Origin: Rhinopithecus roxellana
Taxonomy: Eukaryota > Chordata > Mammalia > Primates > Cercopithecidae
Assembly (NCBI RefSeq): GCF_007565055.1
Contig: NC_044553.1
Span: forward strand, 122,286,978 to 122,350,977
Direction: 5' to 3'
DNA length: 64,000 nucleotides
Both the position numbers and the translations under genes were made by a program. Below the pieces are notes generated by a model. The model was not told the origin of the DNA and searched no databases. It was given only the letters and a program-made list of their open reading frames with translations. This document shows positions 12,261 to 25,932 of this stretch, in pieces (the first letter of the stretch is position 1; each line of letters starts with the position of its first letter).

Positions 12261-13369
12261 CTACAAGGAAGGAGACAGGGACATGGACTTCACCCAGAGT
12301 GACAAGGGGTGGCATTCTGGGGTTGAGCCTCTGATTTAACAACCTGTAATCCTGCAGTACCACAGTATGTGGATCTCCTCACACCCACCATGTGCACCCC
12401 AGCCCTGAGCATTTGTCCCTTGGTCCCCATGACCAGCCCTGCTTGCCAAGGGTCTATCCAGGCATTTACTGTCTCCAGGCCCCCACGTCTGTGACCACAG
12501 ATGAGAGGCAGCGGCTGCAGGCCTCAGTTTCCTCATTTGCAAAATGGCTCCTGACTGATCCCTTTCCCCTTTCTCAAAGGGGTCCTGTGGGACTCTGGCA
12601 GCAATAGGTCTGCAGGTGTTGTGTCTTCTGCAAGACCCTGACCGGCTGGCAAGAAAAACCCTCCCTCCCCAGGGGCTACTCCAAAAGCAGGTTCAGAGTC
12701 CATCTCTCCCCTCCCCTCTCCCCATAGCCTTCTCCTTCCTTGATCCCTGGCAAGCCTGTCCTGATCCTGTTGCACTAAAGCTGAGCTCAGCCCCCTGCTT
12801 CCTGACAGACTTCTGCACAGAGCACCTGGAGAAGGACTTCAGCTCTGCACTCAACTTCCTTGCCTCAGGGTTTGCATTTGGCCACACAGGCTGCATAGTG
12901 AACTGGGAGACCTGGGGATGGTAGCCACACCTCCGAGTGTGGAAAGTCCCCAGATGGGATTACAGCTCCCACATGGCCCTCTGGCCCCCAGCAGAAGGAC
13001 ATTCAGGGCAGGTATGCAGGGGCTCCACTCCCACTGCCCAGAATTTACCTAGGGACAAAATCTAGCTCCTCAACCAGCAAGGAAGTTTCCTTCTCTTTCA
13101 CCCAAATGTCCTCCACTGCTGCCAGAGCCCCCAGCTTGCCATGCAGCACTTGAGCCTGAAACCATGAATCAGCAGGCAGAGCTGCCTACAGCAGTCACTC
13201 CCTCCCAAGTTGGAGGCCACCCTGGTCAAACTAGGGGGTTCCTGCAAGAGAGGGGACAGAAACATCCAATCCTGGCCCAGAGGCCTGCGAATAAAAAACA
13301 CAGGTTTAGTCTCCCAAAGAACAGTATTCCACAGGAACCCAGGGGCCTGCAATTAAGTGGCACACACTC
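12261..13369. other. Unannotated interval with a possible MIR core
   Basis: 'gcctcagtttcctcatttgc' followed by 'aaaatgg' at 12514-12545 is the MIR core motif on the plus strand, but flanking MIR sequence is hard to see. The rest is moderately GC-rich with no supported exon. Confidence 0.4.
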
Positions 13370-13723
13370 TGTGTTTTATTCCGTTTGGACGCTTATAACA
13401 AAATATTATACACTGGGTATCTTATAAAACACAGAAGTTTGTTTCTCACAGTTCTGGAGACCGGAAGTGCATGATTAACCTGCCCCTATGGCTGAACCCT
13501 GGTGTCTGGTGGGGTCTGGCTTCCCGGATCATAGGCAGCCGCCTTTTCACTGTGTCCTCGCATGGTGGAAGGGGCGAGGGAGGTCTCTGGGGCCTCGTAT
13601 ATAAGGGGACCATCTATCATGACTGCACCCTCATGGACTAATCACCTCCTAACACCATTGCCTTGGGGATTCAGATCTCAACATATGCATTTAGCGGGAG
13701 ACAAAAACATTCAGACCATTGCA
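13370..13723 (-). mobile_element. MaLR LTR (MST/MLT1 type)
   Basis: Reverse complement of a MaLR LTR: starts 'tgtgttttattccgtttgg', then 'ctcacagttctggagacc', 'ctaatcacctcctaacacca' and the end 'cattcagaccattgca'. No internal region adjoins it, so it is a solo LTR. Class III non-autonomous endogenous retrovirus. Confidence 0.78.
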
Positions 13724-14460
13724 CTGTGAAAGTGGGCTTCAGCAATTCCAGATCCTCAGGCCCCAACTGGGCAGGAGGGCATGGAGGAGCAGAGTCCACA
13801 CAGGCAAAAGACCCTGGGGCTCCCGACTCATCAGGCAATTGGCTTCTGTGCATTTCAATGTTCTCTCCTCTGAAATAGGGATGCAAACAGCTGTCCTGTC
13901 TGCTACAGCAGGTGGGAAGAGGAGGAGCATGTTGCAATCTGTGCGATGTCACTCAGTGCCAGTGGCTGTCACCACGTGGCTTCTCACACACATGGCTTTC
14001 CTGCAAGATCTACACTCCCTTCTCCCTCTCAGATGAAGACAGGAGAAGGCAGGGTCCCCAGCCCACCACATAATCCCAGAAGGCCGGAGTGGCAAGGCAG
14101 CCTCAAGTCAACGCGCCTAACTCCCTTCATTCTTTTCCAATCTGAGCACTTCAGTTGAGAGTGCACTTTAAGTGATTGTGCTTTTTAAAATCAATCTCTC
14201 TGAATAATCGTGTATATGGTTCAGAATCCAACTGTCATGGTAATGCGTAATGTGCTATCTTGCATTTCTGCAGCAGTTATTCTTTTGTGAATTACTGAGT
14301 AACATCATTCAACGTGATTTTACAGAGCTCCCATCACATTATTTTTTTTTCCTTTGTGTAGACACTAAGAAAAAAAAAAAACGCAAACACATAACAATAG
14401 ACCTAACCACCACCATTTCTAAATTCTTATTTGCAGAGAAAATAGCTGGATAATATAAAT
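13724..14460. other. Unannotated interval
   Basis: No supported feature. Overlapping 60-105-codon frames at 13660-14158 on both strands show no family resemblance. Confidence 0.5.
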
Positions 14461-14464
14461 TCGT

Positions 14465-14598
14465 ATTTGTGTAGCACTCTAAAGTTTATAACAAGGGTGA
14501 CTTCTTTTATCTAATTTAATCTTTACACCCACCATATTTTTTTCTTAGTTTTACAGCATAACAAACTGAGGTTTTCCCTGAGTCAGCAAGATACTAGG
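14465..14598 (-). mobile_element. MIR SINE
   Basis: 'atctaatttaatctttacac', 'gttttacagcataacaaactg' and 'gagtcagcaagatactaggg' match the reverse complement of MIR. Confidence 0.6.
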
Positions 14599-14599
14599 G

Positions 14600-14725
14600 C
14601 TGACAAAAGACTCATATCCAGAATAAGAGAAACTCCTAAAAATCAATCAGAAAAGGGCAGGCAATCCAATAGAAAAATGGACAAAAGATGAACAAGTACT
14701 TTACCAAAAGGACATCAATCAATAT
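14600..14725 (+). mobile_element. L1M ORF2 fragment
   Basis: 'gactcatatccagaataaga', 'aactcctaaaaatcaatcag' and 'ccaatagaaaaatggacaaa' are a diagnostic stretch near the ORF2 3' end of old L1 elements. Confidence 0.75.
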
Positions 14726-14814
14726 CAGGTATCAGGTGTCAGTGATACTTGAAAATAACAAAGCTAGCCTGTAAACAGAGTTTGCATTTCTAAATGTCAC
14801 ATGACATGCACACG

Positions 14815-15110
14815 CAAACAACTCATTTTGGTTTCACGACAATAATCCAGCAAAGTAAGTATTATTATTTTTCTCATTTAATAATGGAGATTATGGGAGA
14901 CCCCCCCAAATTGAATTTTATGTCTCTTTTCTGTTTGAATGTTTTGCTATAAGCATGTATTACCTTTATAATCAAAGGAGAAGGGGAATGCATAAATATA
15001 TCAATGATGAAACAAACAGGCTCCTGGTCCTTGGTCACACAGCTAAGTACAGAAACTGAGATCCAACCCCCTAACCTGCTTCATAAAGTTGAGTGTTCAA
15101 CACTTGTGTT
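14815..15110 (-). mobile_element. MIR SINE, interrupted
   Basis: Two collinear pieces of reverse-strand MIR, 14815-14890 ('aagtaagtattattattttt') and about 15000-15110 ('ggtcacacagctaagtacag', 'aaactgagatccaaccc'), separated by about 110 bases of unrelated AT-rich sequence. Confidence 0.55.
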
Positions 15111-15203
15111 TTGGACCACGATGTCATTCTGCCCTCCTGGTTGTAACAGCAAACACTATGATTACAATCATGGAAAATAATTCCCTTTGGTAATTGTACA
15201 AGA

Positions 15204-15710
15204 CAGAAGTTTTCAAAGTATGGTCTTGGAACCCCTTGGTTTCTGAGATGCTTTCAGAGGACCAGTGAGACAAATCTTTCTTCATAATGGTTAGATGTTA
15301 TTTCTCTCTTTCACCCCCCTTTTCCCTTGAGTCTTTCATAGAGCTTTGCAGAGGCTACAGCACATAGGGACCAGCAGCAGACTGAATGCAGAAGCTGGTC
15401 AGAGTCCAGATGTCTTCTATTACATGAGGCATTAAGGAGATTTGCAAAATAAAAAGCAACGCCACCCTTGCCACTGATTTCTTGGGTGAAAATATGGTTA
15501 TTTTCCATAAAATGCTATTTATGTTAACATCATGCTATTTATGGAATGGCCTTATTATGTTAAGTGAATTAATGAGCTTTAAAATACTTCTTAGCCTTTA
15601 TCTCCAATGTGGTAAATATTGATAGATATAATCACATAAAACTTAGAAGATCCTCAATAACCTTAAAGAGAGCAAAGGAGTCCTGAAGCCTAGATGTCTG
15701 AGAGCCGCTG
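15204..15710 (+). mobile_element. Non-autonomous hAT DNA transposon
   Basis: Left end 'cagaagttttcaaagtatgg' and right end 'gtctgagagccgctg' are degenerate hAT-type inverted termini. Inside are the transposon's leading non-coding part (15220-15310) and the extreme 3' end of a hAT transposase relic ('tgaatgcagaagctggtcag', 'tgtcttctattac', 'aaggagatttgcaaaataaa'), followed by its 3' non-coding part. Most of the transposase is missing, so this is an internally deleted copy that depended on an autonomous relative. Subfamily not named. Confidence 0.7.
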
Positions 15711-15859
15711 AAGGGGAGCTTGGCATTTCTAGGACCATCCTGGTCCTCGTACCACAGGGCCTGGCCCTCTCGGGATACACAGCTCAGCTCTATCTCTGCT
15801 CACATTTTGGGATTGTTCAGGGTCTGTTTGTTGGGGACACAGTGTAAAAAATACAGATA

Positions 15860-16060
15860 TCACAGGCTCTGGGCTCTGCTATTCACTAGCCATGTGGGCT
15901 TGGGGTAGTCCCATCACCTGAACTTTTCTGAGACTCAGTTCCCTTATTTGTGAAAACAAGGGTGATGGCTGTTAACTGCTCTCTCTCCAGCATGTTGCAA
16001 GGACTGAATAGGTAGCACGAAGAAAAGTGCCTAAAATATAGCAAAATTCTCCACTGTTAA
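15860..16060 (+). mobile_element. MIR SINE
   Basis: 'ctctgctattcactagccat', 'ctgagactcagttccctt' and 'gtgaaaacaagggtgatggc' track the MIR consensus through its core. Confidence 0.75.
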
Positions 16061-16191
16061 ATTACTGGAAAAAAAGTTCCTTTGATAGAAAGGTACTGAA
16101 AAGGCTAAGAGAATTGGCCCAAACTGACAATATCTCCTCGCTATCTGCGGCTGCCTATTTTTAGGGGTGGCACATAATTACTGGTTGGTTT

Positions 16192-16299
16192 TCTGTTTCT
16201 AATTTAACTGTGTAATAATTTGTTTTGGTTCTCAGTTTATTCATTTAGCTCTGCAATGTTCCTTTTATTCTGTTATTTTATTGGCTCATCTTTGAAACC
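16192..16299 (+). repeat. Inverted-repeat arm A (108 bp)
   Basis: Its reverse complement matches 18343-18450 over all 108 bases with six differences, all transitions (about 94% identity). Both ends of the match are abrupt. No known family recognised. Confidence 0.9.
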
Positions 16300-18342
16300 T
16301 GGTTGGTTTGGTTCCCACTGAAATTAAGGCTTAGGAATTATGTGTCTAGAGGTCAGCATTTAATATTCCCAGTGGGTTCATGGTTATTCTGCGATGCATC
16401 AATGTGCAGATGAGAATCTTTTCAAAAAGTGTGTGCAACCTGACTTCCTTCAAGCCTTGGATCCTGGCCTCATCCACCAGCTAGCCACCTTGGCAAAGGG
16501 TTAAGCTATGGAACTTCACTATTTCTAGGATTCTGGAGCTCCTTAATCACAGCCGAACTGTTTATAGATATATGCTTATTTCTGACAGTACCGTGAAACC
16601 CGACAAATAGAGGAAATGCATTATGTTTTGAAACACAGCACTCTGAAGACCCTGAGATTGGAGACGCTGCTCCAAAGACCCACTGACGCAGAGACTGCAG
16701 TCCTTGGAAAAACTTCTGCCTCTAGAACTCCCCCAGCAGAGTGATTCTGAACTCTCTGATTCTATTTTTAACTACCAAAGTTAATCCTGCACAGTTTGAG
16801 AACACCGATTTCAGGAACAATGCAAAGTATAAGGCTTAAGGGATTTTAAAAATCAGACCACAGTATAATACATGTATATTGATATATATATATATTTTTC
16901 CTCCCAACAGGTCAGCGTGTAATTCCTTGAGATATAATCCCAGGAAAGACCCAAGATGGCAAGATGGGAAACTGGCTGATCAGCCTGGGTCCTTTCTGGA
17001 GAATAAATGCCAGGCGAACAGAGGCCGGCGGTTTTCTTCAGCTTAGGACCTTGATCCCAGCACACCACGGACTTTTGTTCCCCCTGTGAAATCCACTGCC
17101 CAATGCCAGATTGATGGGAGCAAGGCAAACCAAGGTGTTCAGCTGCCTGTGTGTGCGGGAATAAGAGAGCTTGCCTGGGAGAGGTGAGCCCCACCCCACC
17201 TGATGTCCATTTGGTTCTCGCTGGGTGGACTCCCATCCCCAGAGCAGCCCCATTCTTCTCAGGGAGGGAGGAAGAGTTCAAGCATGCACTTTTCACTTCA
17301 ACTGAAAGGGTTTCTTTCTTTCCATGAGGAAGGGCCCCCTATCTCCCTCAAAGGACCTAACTCTTGGGGAATGAAGCCTGGAAGGTGGATCATGAGAGCA
17401 GAACCTAACAGAGAAGAAATCAATCTTGAATTAGCAGAGCTGACAACAGGTAGTCACAGGAAGATTGTGAGTAGAGGAGAAAGAGGAAGAGAGATGCTGG
17501 GTTTCCGGCATACTGAGTGGAGCAGGAATCAAACTTCATCTGAACTATCCTTGAACAGAAAGAATAAATCCCCCTTTAAGTTTAAGCCGTCATCCCAACT
17601 GAATCAATTTTCAGGAATTTCCTTGAGTGTTTACAAGTTGTATCTCTCTGGACTAAGAGCAAACACCTATACGCACAGCCAGACTCCCACAAATGCCTTG
17701 GTTCCAAAATTTCTGCAACTTCAATATCAGCCTTTTTCATTGAATTGTCAGAAAGCTAGTGGCAACAAATCTCATCACAATTGGGGTCCTCTAAAGAACT
17801 GAGTTAGAGATAAGGAGACCCCAACAGAGTCCTTGGTATGGAACTGGTGCAAAGTGGGTTCGAACGGCCAATAGAAAGGGAAGGGGCTAAGACAAATAAG
17901 TGGAAGTTACGAGCAGGATTTAGAAGCATTTATTGTTCTTGCTTTTTTTTGTTGTTATTTGATATTTCTAATACTTCTGCAAATAATATAGGCTAATTGG
18001 CTTAATGAACAAAGATACAAATAAATCAGGCCACGAATCAGGAAAGTAGTAACATAAAAATAATGCACCTCTATTACATCACAGAAAATACTGAGGCATG
18101 AGCCAGATGAAAACGAATTGGAATGACAGCCACAAGAGGGAAGTATGAGTGTGAATGAAGGAATGATTAAATATATACATAATTAAAAATTTTAAAATAA
18201 CAAGCACAAAGAAGAAAGGCAGCTAGGCACACACACATAACTAATATACAAAGTAGCCTGGAAGAAAAGCCCAAATAAGAAGGGCATGCTTCTCATGAGT
18301 TCTTTATATTATACTATACAAGCCTTGGATCAAATTAAGCAT
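16300..18342. other. Unannotated interval
   Basis: No supported gene. It contains a 199-codon plus-strand frame (17203-17802), the longest not explained by a repeat. That frame has no recognisable domain and no visible splice or promoter context, and a 147-codon frame overlaps it on the opposite strand. A short (TA)n lies near 16879-16894. Confidence 0.45.
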
Positions 18343-18450
18343 GATTTCAAAGATAAGCTAATAAAATAACAGAATAAAAGGAACATTGCAGAGCTAAACG
18401 AATAAACTGAGAACCAAAACAAATTATTACATAGTTAGATTAGAAACAGA
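18343..18450 (-). repeat. Inverted-repeat arm B (108 bp)
   Basis: Partner of 16192-16299 in opposite orientation, with 2,043 bases between the arms. Confidence 0.9.
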
Positions 18451-18459
18451 AAGGCACAA

Positions 18460-20035
18460 AACAGACACAGCTAAAAAATTGAGTTACTGGCATGAAGGCA
18501 GGACATGAGATAATCACGGTAAGAGATAATCACGGCGTTCACAGAGCAAACACACCAAGAGATTACATCCATTACACAAGAAGTTGGAAATGGAAGCGAA
18601 ACAAAGAAGCCACAGCTAGAGCTGAAATGGAGACTACAACACAGAGAAACTGATTTAAGTATGCCGGGATAATACATGGGAGACCTGCTCGTGGTTCTAG
18701 CCAAACAGGAGACTCTATAATGTGAATACCATCCTGCTATAAACACCTGGAAATTCTGGAGAAAATCAAACAAATGTCTTTTTAAATATTGATTTTGGCT
18801 CACAAGAAAGCACAAGAAATCCTTGAAAACAACAACAATGACATCCAAGAGGAAACTGAAAAGAACATTTTAAGTCCGTGAGCTGACACCATAGCAGAGT
18901 GCAGGAGTGGGGAGACCAGTGGCCAGTGTTATTCACAGAGAGCTTAAACAATGCCTAAGTGGGACTATGGAAAACATTCTCTTTCGTAGGTGGAGGACTG
19001 AACCAAATCCCCCATCTACTTACACCAGCATGGTCCAGGAAATCTTGAAGAGACCACTGGCCAAAAAAGAAGTAAGTTAGTCTGTGTCATCCTGGGCTGA
19101 AAGTGGAGAACCAGGGTATACTCTATTTCCTGAAAATGCACTGGCCTTCCTTCTGATGGAGAATTCAAATGTAACCAATCCACAATGCCTAGGAACTCTG
19201 CAAGTCATTGGAATTAGCTTAGAAGTTGTTCCAGGTCAGCAAAACTTGAGGTCCCAGACAGATGCAATGAGAACAAACAAATTAACAAACCACAAAAAAG
19301 ATAAAAGGAAGAAAATAATAATAACAAAAAATTGTTGCATAGAAAACACAACAATGATTATACCCTCCTGATCAAAAATACAAAATACATAAAGTATAAA
19401 ATTCTCCATGAGTGAAAGAGAGAAAACCAAGTCAGGAGGAATAAGCTCCCAAAAATATAGAGAAGAGCAATATCAGAGGGATAATATTGAATAAGTATGC
19501 TTAACGTGATTAAATGCACTAAAGAAATCAAAAACATCGTAAAAGAATGAGATATTCTAGGTGTAAAAATGCAGATTTGGAAGAAAACAAAAGTAAGAGC
19601 TTTGCAAAACGAAAAATTTAGTAACTGAAACAAAAGCTCAATGGGTGGGTTAAACAGTGAATTGAAAGAACAGAAATGATCATTAGTAAGCTGAAGACAG
19701 ACTCAACAAAATGACCTACAATGTAACTCAGAAAGATAAAGAGATGGAGAATGTGAATGCTTGAAAGACTTGAAGGGCACAATGAAAAGATTCAATATGT
19801 GTATAAAATAGTTTTATAAAAGAAAGGTTAAAGAAATAATGGCTGGGAAATTTCCAGAATTGGCCAACTTATCCTCAGATTAAGGAAGTAAAAGTTCTCA
19901 AAAATGTAAGTATAAATCAAAGACTAATTCAAACCTCCATCATTTTTTAGCTCTGGCATGTAAATAGCTTAGAATTAATCACTCTCATACTTAAAACAGA
20001 AAAAAAATGAATGAAATGAAAAATCAGTGACATTC
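18460..20035 (+). mobile_element. L1M4/HAL1-type LINE, 5' region and ORF1 relic
   Basis: The order resembles an old L1 5' UTR (including 'ccaaacaggagactctataa' near 18703) followed by an ORF1-like section: 'aaagataaagagatggagaa', then 'aataatggctgggaaatttc' and 'cagaattgg' near 19837-19866. Frames are broken throughout. The left boundary is vague. Confidence 0.55.
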
Positions 20036-20049
20036 ATTGGACTCAGGAG

Positions 20050-23000
20050 GGAATGAGGCCGGTAAGCACCACACTGAAGTCCGGGGAGACATGGAATTCG
20101 GCGCACAGCCAAGATCTGCTCACTCAAAGCAGAAGCCACTGGAGCTATGAACTTGAGGTAATGCTTAAATGGTAATTTCAGTGAATCTCTGGTTGCTGAG
20201 TGTGAACCAGCAATGAATGAGAGTGAGAAACCCCCAGAGAGCCACAGTCTTGTTGCAGAGGCCTCTACAATTTCATGCGTTTTATCTCTAGAAACTCCAC
20301 CAGGTTCTCATGGTAAACACGCAAGAAAGATCTCCTTGTGGCTCCAGCGAGACAAGGGGAGAAGTAACCATTGGGAAATGGGTCACCCAGAACCTTCTCC
20401 ACAAAAAAAGCCTACTCTCCAGGGTTTCTCAGAGCCTTATCCCTGCTAGGGAAATGACATTCGTCCCACTCCAGCACCCTGTAGCCTTTCTGTCTTACCT
20501 AAGGCGGGGAAAAGCTGTATCACTACTGTATCACTAGCGAAACACTTGTGAAGGTCAGAGCCCAGACACACAGGCCTACTAAAACACTACCATGTAACAC
20601 AGGATTACAGAACACTTCCCCCCATCCCCACTTCCCACCACACCAACAGGGGTCCAGTAAAACTACTGTGAATTACAGTCCAAAAAGCCGTAGATTCTCT
20701 GAGAAAGAGTACTCAAATAAGGAATACAGACATCAAGAGGGAAGACAAAAACAAGAACACTAGAAGAACCTGACGCCTCTGGCAGTTAAAGCTATAGCAA
20801 GCATCAAATAAAGCCCAACTACTATTTGTCACATGTATTCGCACACTAAAAAGGTACTTATCTAAATTCATAACGTCGTGAACATTTTTGGTTTATGACA
20901 GAAAAATTACAAGGCAATTAAAAGACAAGAAAAAACAGTCTGCAGAGACAAAGCAAACATCAGAACAGGACTTAGATATGATACAAATGTTGAAATTATC
21001 AGATAAGAAATTTAAAATAACATGATAAATATGTGAAAGGTGCTAAAGGAAAAATAAACAACATGCAAAAGCAGTTGGGTAACATCAGCAGAAAGACAGA
21101 AACTCTCAGAAAGAATTGCAAGGAAATACTAGAAATCAAAACCAGTGTAACAGAAATAAAGAATGCCTGTATGCAATCCGAACATATTTTGTCAAAAATG
21201 CAAGTTAAATTCACAGTAGTGAAATGTAGCCTTTTTGTCTACATGTTAAAGTTTCAAAAGAAAAAAGAAAGAAAGCATGTGATGGCCTCATGAGGAGCCT
21301 GGACACAGCCAAGCAAGGAATCAGTGAGCTGGATAACATGTCAATAGAAACTTCCAAAACTGAATTGCAAAAAGAAAAAAGAAACATAGATTATCCAAAA
21401 ATTGTGGGACGATTTTGAAAGGTGTAACATATATATAGTTGAATCACCCCAAGGGAGAGCAGAGCAGAGCAGAAAGAACAGTTGAAATAATAATGGCTGA
21501 GAACCTCCCAACACTATTGACAGACACAAATCATAGATCCAAGAAGCTCAGGAGACACCAAGTAAGAAAAACATCTTAAAAATTCAACATAGATCTTATG
21601 CTTATCACAGAAATTAAATCAAAGTGGATCATAAGCCTACATGTAAAATACACAATTCTAATACTAGAAGAAAATACAGGATTAAATATATGTGACTTTG
21701 GGTTTGGTGATTATGGTTTTTGATACAACAGCAAAGACATGATGATCCATGCAAAGAAAAAATTAGTAAGTTGGACTTTATTCAAATTAAAAACTGCTCT
21801 ATGGAAGATACTGTTACAAGAATGAAAAGAAAAACTACAGACCGGGATAAAATTTTACAAAATACATCTCTGATGAAGAACTTACATTCAAAATATAGGA
21901 AAGAAACCCAGCAAGACAAAAACAGCCTAACTAAAAAATGGCTAAAAGACATGAACAGACAACTCACTAAAGAAGATGTACAAATAACAAACATACGAAA
22001 AGATGCTCCACAGCATGTTATCATGGAAATGCAAATTATAACAATGCAATACCACCCATACACCTATCAGAAAGACTAAAATCTGAAAAGTTCACATTAC
22101 CAACCAATTGCTGGGAGGATGTGGAACAACAGGAAGGCTCATTCATTGCCGGTAAGAGTGCAAAATGGTACGACCACTTTGGAAGACAATTTGGCGGTTT
22201 CTTACAAAACTAAACCTAGTGTTACCACACGATACAACAACTATATTCCTAGATATTTACTCAATGATTCAAAAACATGTATCTACAGAAAACCTGCACA
22301 TGAATGTTTACAGCAGCCTAATGCATAATCACAAAAACTGGATGCAATCAAGATGTCTTGTAATAGGTGAATGGAAAAACAAACCATGGCACATCCACAC
22401 AATGTAATATTATTCCAGTGTAAAATGAAATGAGCTATCAAGCCATGAAAGATATAGGTGACTCTTAAATACACAGTGCTAAGTGAAAGAAGTCAGGCTG
22501 AAAAGGCTACATACTGTATCATTCCAATAAAAAGACATTCTACAAAAGGCAAAACTTTAGAGACTGTAAATTTATCAGTGGTTGCCAGTGGTGGGGGTTA
22601 GGAATAGATAAATGGAGCACAGAGTACTTCTAGAGCAGAGAATTCTATATCATATTTTAATGGTGAATATAAGATACTAAGCATTGTCAAAACTCATAGA
22701 ACTTCACAATACAAAGGGTAACCCAAAATGAATGCAAAATACAAAACAAATATTTAGGAGATTTGGTGATCCAGGATGGAATGCAAAATGTAACAAAAGG
22801 ATTCAAATGCGTTAAAGAAGTATAAAACAATTTTACTGACATGACTTGGAGAAAAAGGTGCTGGCCTAAGTAACTTTGAAACTGGGTGTATTCTGCAAGG
22901 AACTGTATATGAGCATTGCACTCTAGTTGATGAAGTTGTTCCTCACAGAGTTATGAGTTACCAATTCTGAAACTACTGTACATATATATTGGAATCGAAC

Positions 23001-24334
23001 AGTTAAGTAGATGGATGCCATGTGTGGAAATCAGTTTTCTCACTTTAGAGTGAGAGGTGGAGACTTAAGCATGAATTCACATTTAGCTTAATAAGGATAC
23101 ATACGGTTACATACAGATATACTTATAGATATTTGTGTATATATGAGCTATTATATACAGATACAACTCTTTGCTCTGTCGGTCTAAAGGGCCTAGAAAT
23201 GATGACACCCCAATGGCAATGAACCACCTGGCACCCAAACCTTGCTTTCTAATCATTCACCAAGACAAGGAACCAGGAGTTCTGGAGAAATGGCTGATTC
23301 TAGGTGTTGGGCAGGAAATATACCAGATGAATCTGGAACATACTGTAGAGCCAGAAAGAAGGAAAATGAGTGAAAAGACAAAATAACACCAACGCCGTTA
23401 AGCCAGAGGGATACTGCAGCAAATTTAACAAGTACCTAGTGGTAAAAACTAGAACAATTTGAACAACAAAATAAGGTAATACTGATTACAATCCTAAGTA
23501 TAAAATAAATACTCCTGAGTCTGTATTGACATAAATAAATGATTAAATAAATAAATGGGGTGAAGGAGGCAAACTCTCCATGAAGAAGAATTTCAATTTA
23601 TGTAGACACTTTGCCTTCATGGAGGTGAAACATTACTCTCCACTCCTTAATGTGGGCTGTGCCTAGTGACTTTCTTCCAAAGAGTACAGTATATAAATAG
23701 GGGAAAAAGTAACTTTACAGTCGAGGGACCTGACGAATACCATTTTAAGCCATTTGACTAAGGTTCACAACAACAGTAAGTCATATTGATATTATGCACC
23801 CTGCATATGATATGATAACATATAATACTCTGTTCTCTGTCTACCCCAAAACATATTACCCCAATCTAACCTGGATAAAACATATAATACTCTGCTCTCT
23901 GTCTACCCCAAAACATATTACCCCAATCTAACCTGGATAAAAACATCCAACAAATCCCAATGGAGAGACATGTTACAAAACATCTGACCAGTGCCCTGCT
24001 CAAAACTGTCGAGATCATTAAAAACAAGGAAAGGCTAAAAATCTGTTACAACCAAGAGAAGCCTCAAAAGCTGCGAGGACTACATGCAACATGGTATCCT
24101 GGATGGGATCCTGGAACAGAAAGAGGAAATGGGATTAAAAAGTCAAGAAAATGTGAATGAAGTATGGACCTCAGTTTAAAATATCTATGAAGATCCAATT
24201 ACCAATTGTAACAAAAAGCGTCATACTGATGTTAAGAGGATACTCACAGGGGAAACTATGTGGCCTCCAGGGAAACTACCTGCAGTACCTTCAAGTTTTC
24301 TTTAAAGATAACTGTTAAAGTGAACTTGAAAAAT
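20050..24334 (+). mobile_element. L1M LINE with internal deletion
   Basis: Order on the plus strand: 5' UTR (20050-20980); ORF1 relic (about 20990-21580: 'cagataagaaatttaaaata', 'aacatgcaaaagcagttggg', 'gtcaatagaaacttccaaaa', 'aataatggctgagaacctcc'); an abrupt jump at about 21590 to the ORF2 C-terminal relic ('ggactttattcaaattaaaa', 'ggtacgaccactttggaaga'); ORF2 end near 22540; then a long 3' UTR with the L1MC/MD-like block 'ggtgttgggcaggaaatata' and 'ccagatgaatctgga', ending at 24334. Endonuclease and reverse-transcriptase domains are missing, so it cannot mobilise itself. The longest surviving frame is 119 codons at 21720-22079. Confidence 0.8.
23819..23943. repeat. 62-bp tandem duplication in L1 3' UTR
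   Basis: A unit starting 'catataatactctgttctct' at 23819 is repeated at 23881 with one visible difference (t to c), adding 62 bases relative to the L1 consensus. Confidence 0.93.
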
Positions 24335-24336
24335 AA

Positions 24337-24643
<307 letters not shown>

Positions 24644-24771
24644 AAAAGTGTTTATCTTTAAAGAAAACTTAAAGGTACTACAAGGCAGTTTATTTATGTC
24701 TATTTATAATTTTAATAAATAATTTTACTATTTAATAAATAGTAAAACTATAGACTATGAAAAAGAATATC

Positions 24772-25465
<694 letters not shown>

Positions 25466-25932
25466 TCTCAGGTTATTTTTAACATACACTTAAGGGATAA
25501 TTCCAATTCCATTGTTTATCCTCTAAGCATTTATTCTAGTTTCACATGTCATCAAATCTAAGATGCTATGCAATTGTAAGACATGCCCAATTTCAAATAA
25601 AAAGTTAAAATGTGAAACTAACGTGCATTTTAGAATGAATAAAACACGGTGTTTAGTTTCTTTGTATGCATAAAGATAGAGATAGAGAAAATATATGAAG
25701 TAGCAGAGACAGCTAATGATCTACCACAATGTCAGGCACTCTAACGTTTGAAAAACACTAATTGGGATAAAGGGCCTACCTACATGGGGGGTTTCTGCCA
25801 GAATCAACATTGATATTTTTAAAAGGCAGGAAACTTGTTAAGTTTGCAGATGCTCCTAAGCTTATTTAAACAGCAAAGACTACTAGAAGTGACCTATAGG
25901 GACGTGCTGCTGAACTATAAGAATTAGAGGGA
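25466..25932. other. Unannotated interval
   Basis: AT-rich, with no supported feature. Confidence 0.5.

Noticed and set aside
16740..16815. Possible MER5-type hAT end
   Set aside because: Only scattered similarity ('cagtttgagaacaccg'); too weak to claim without alignment.
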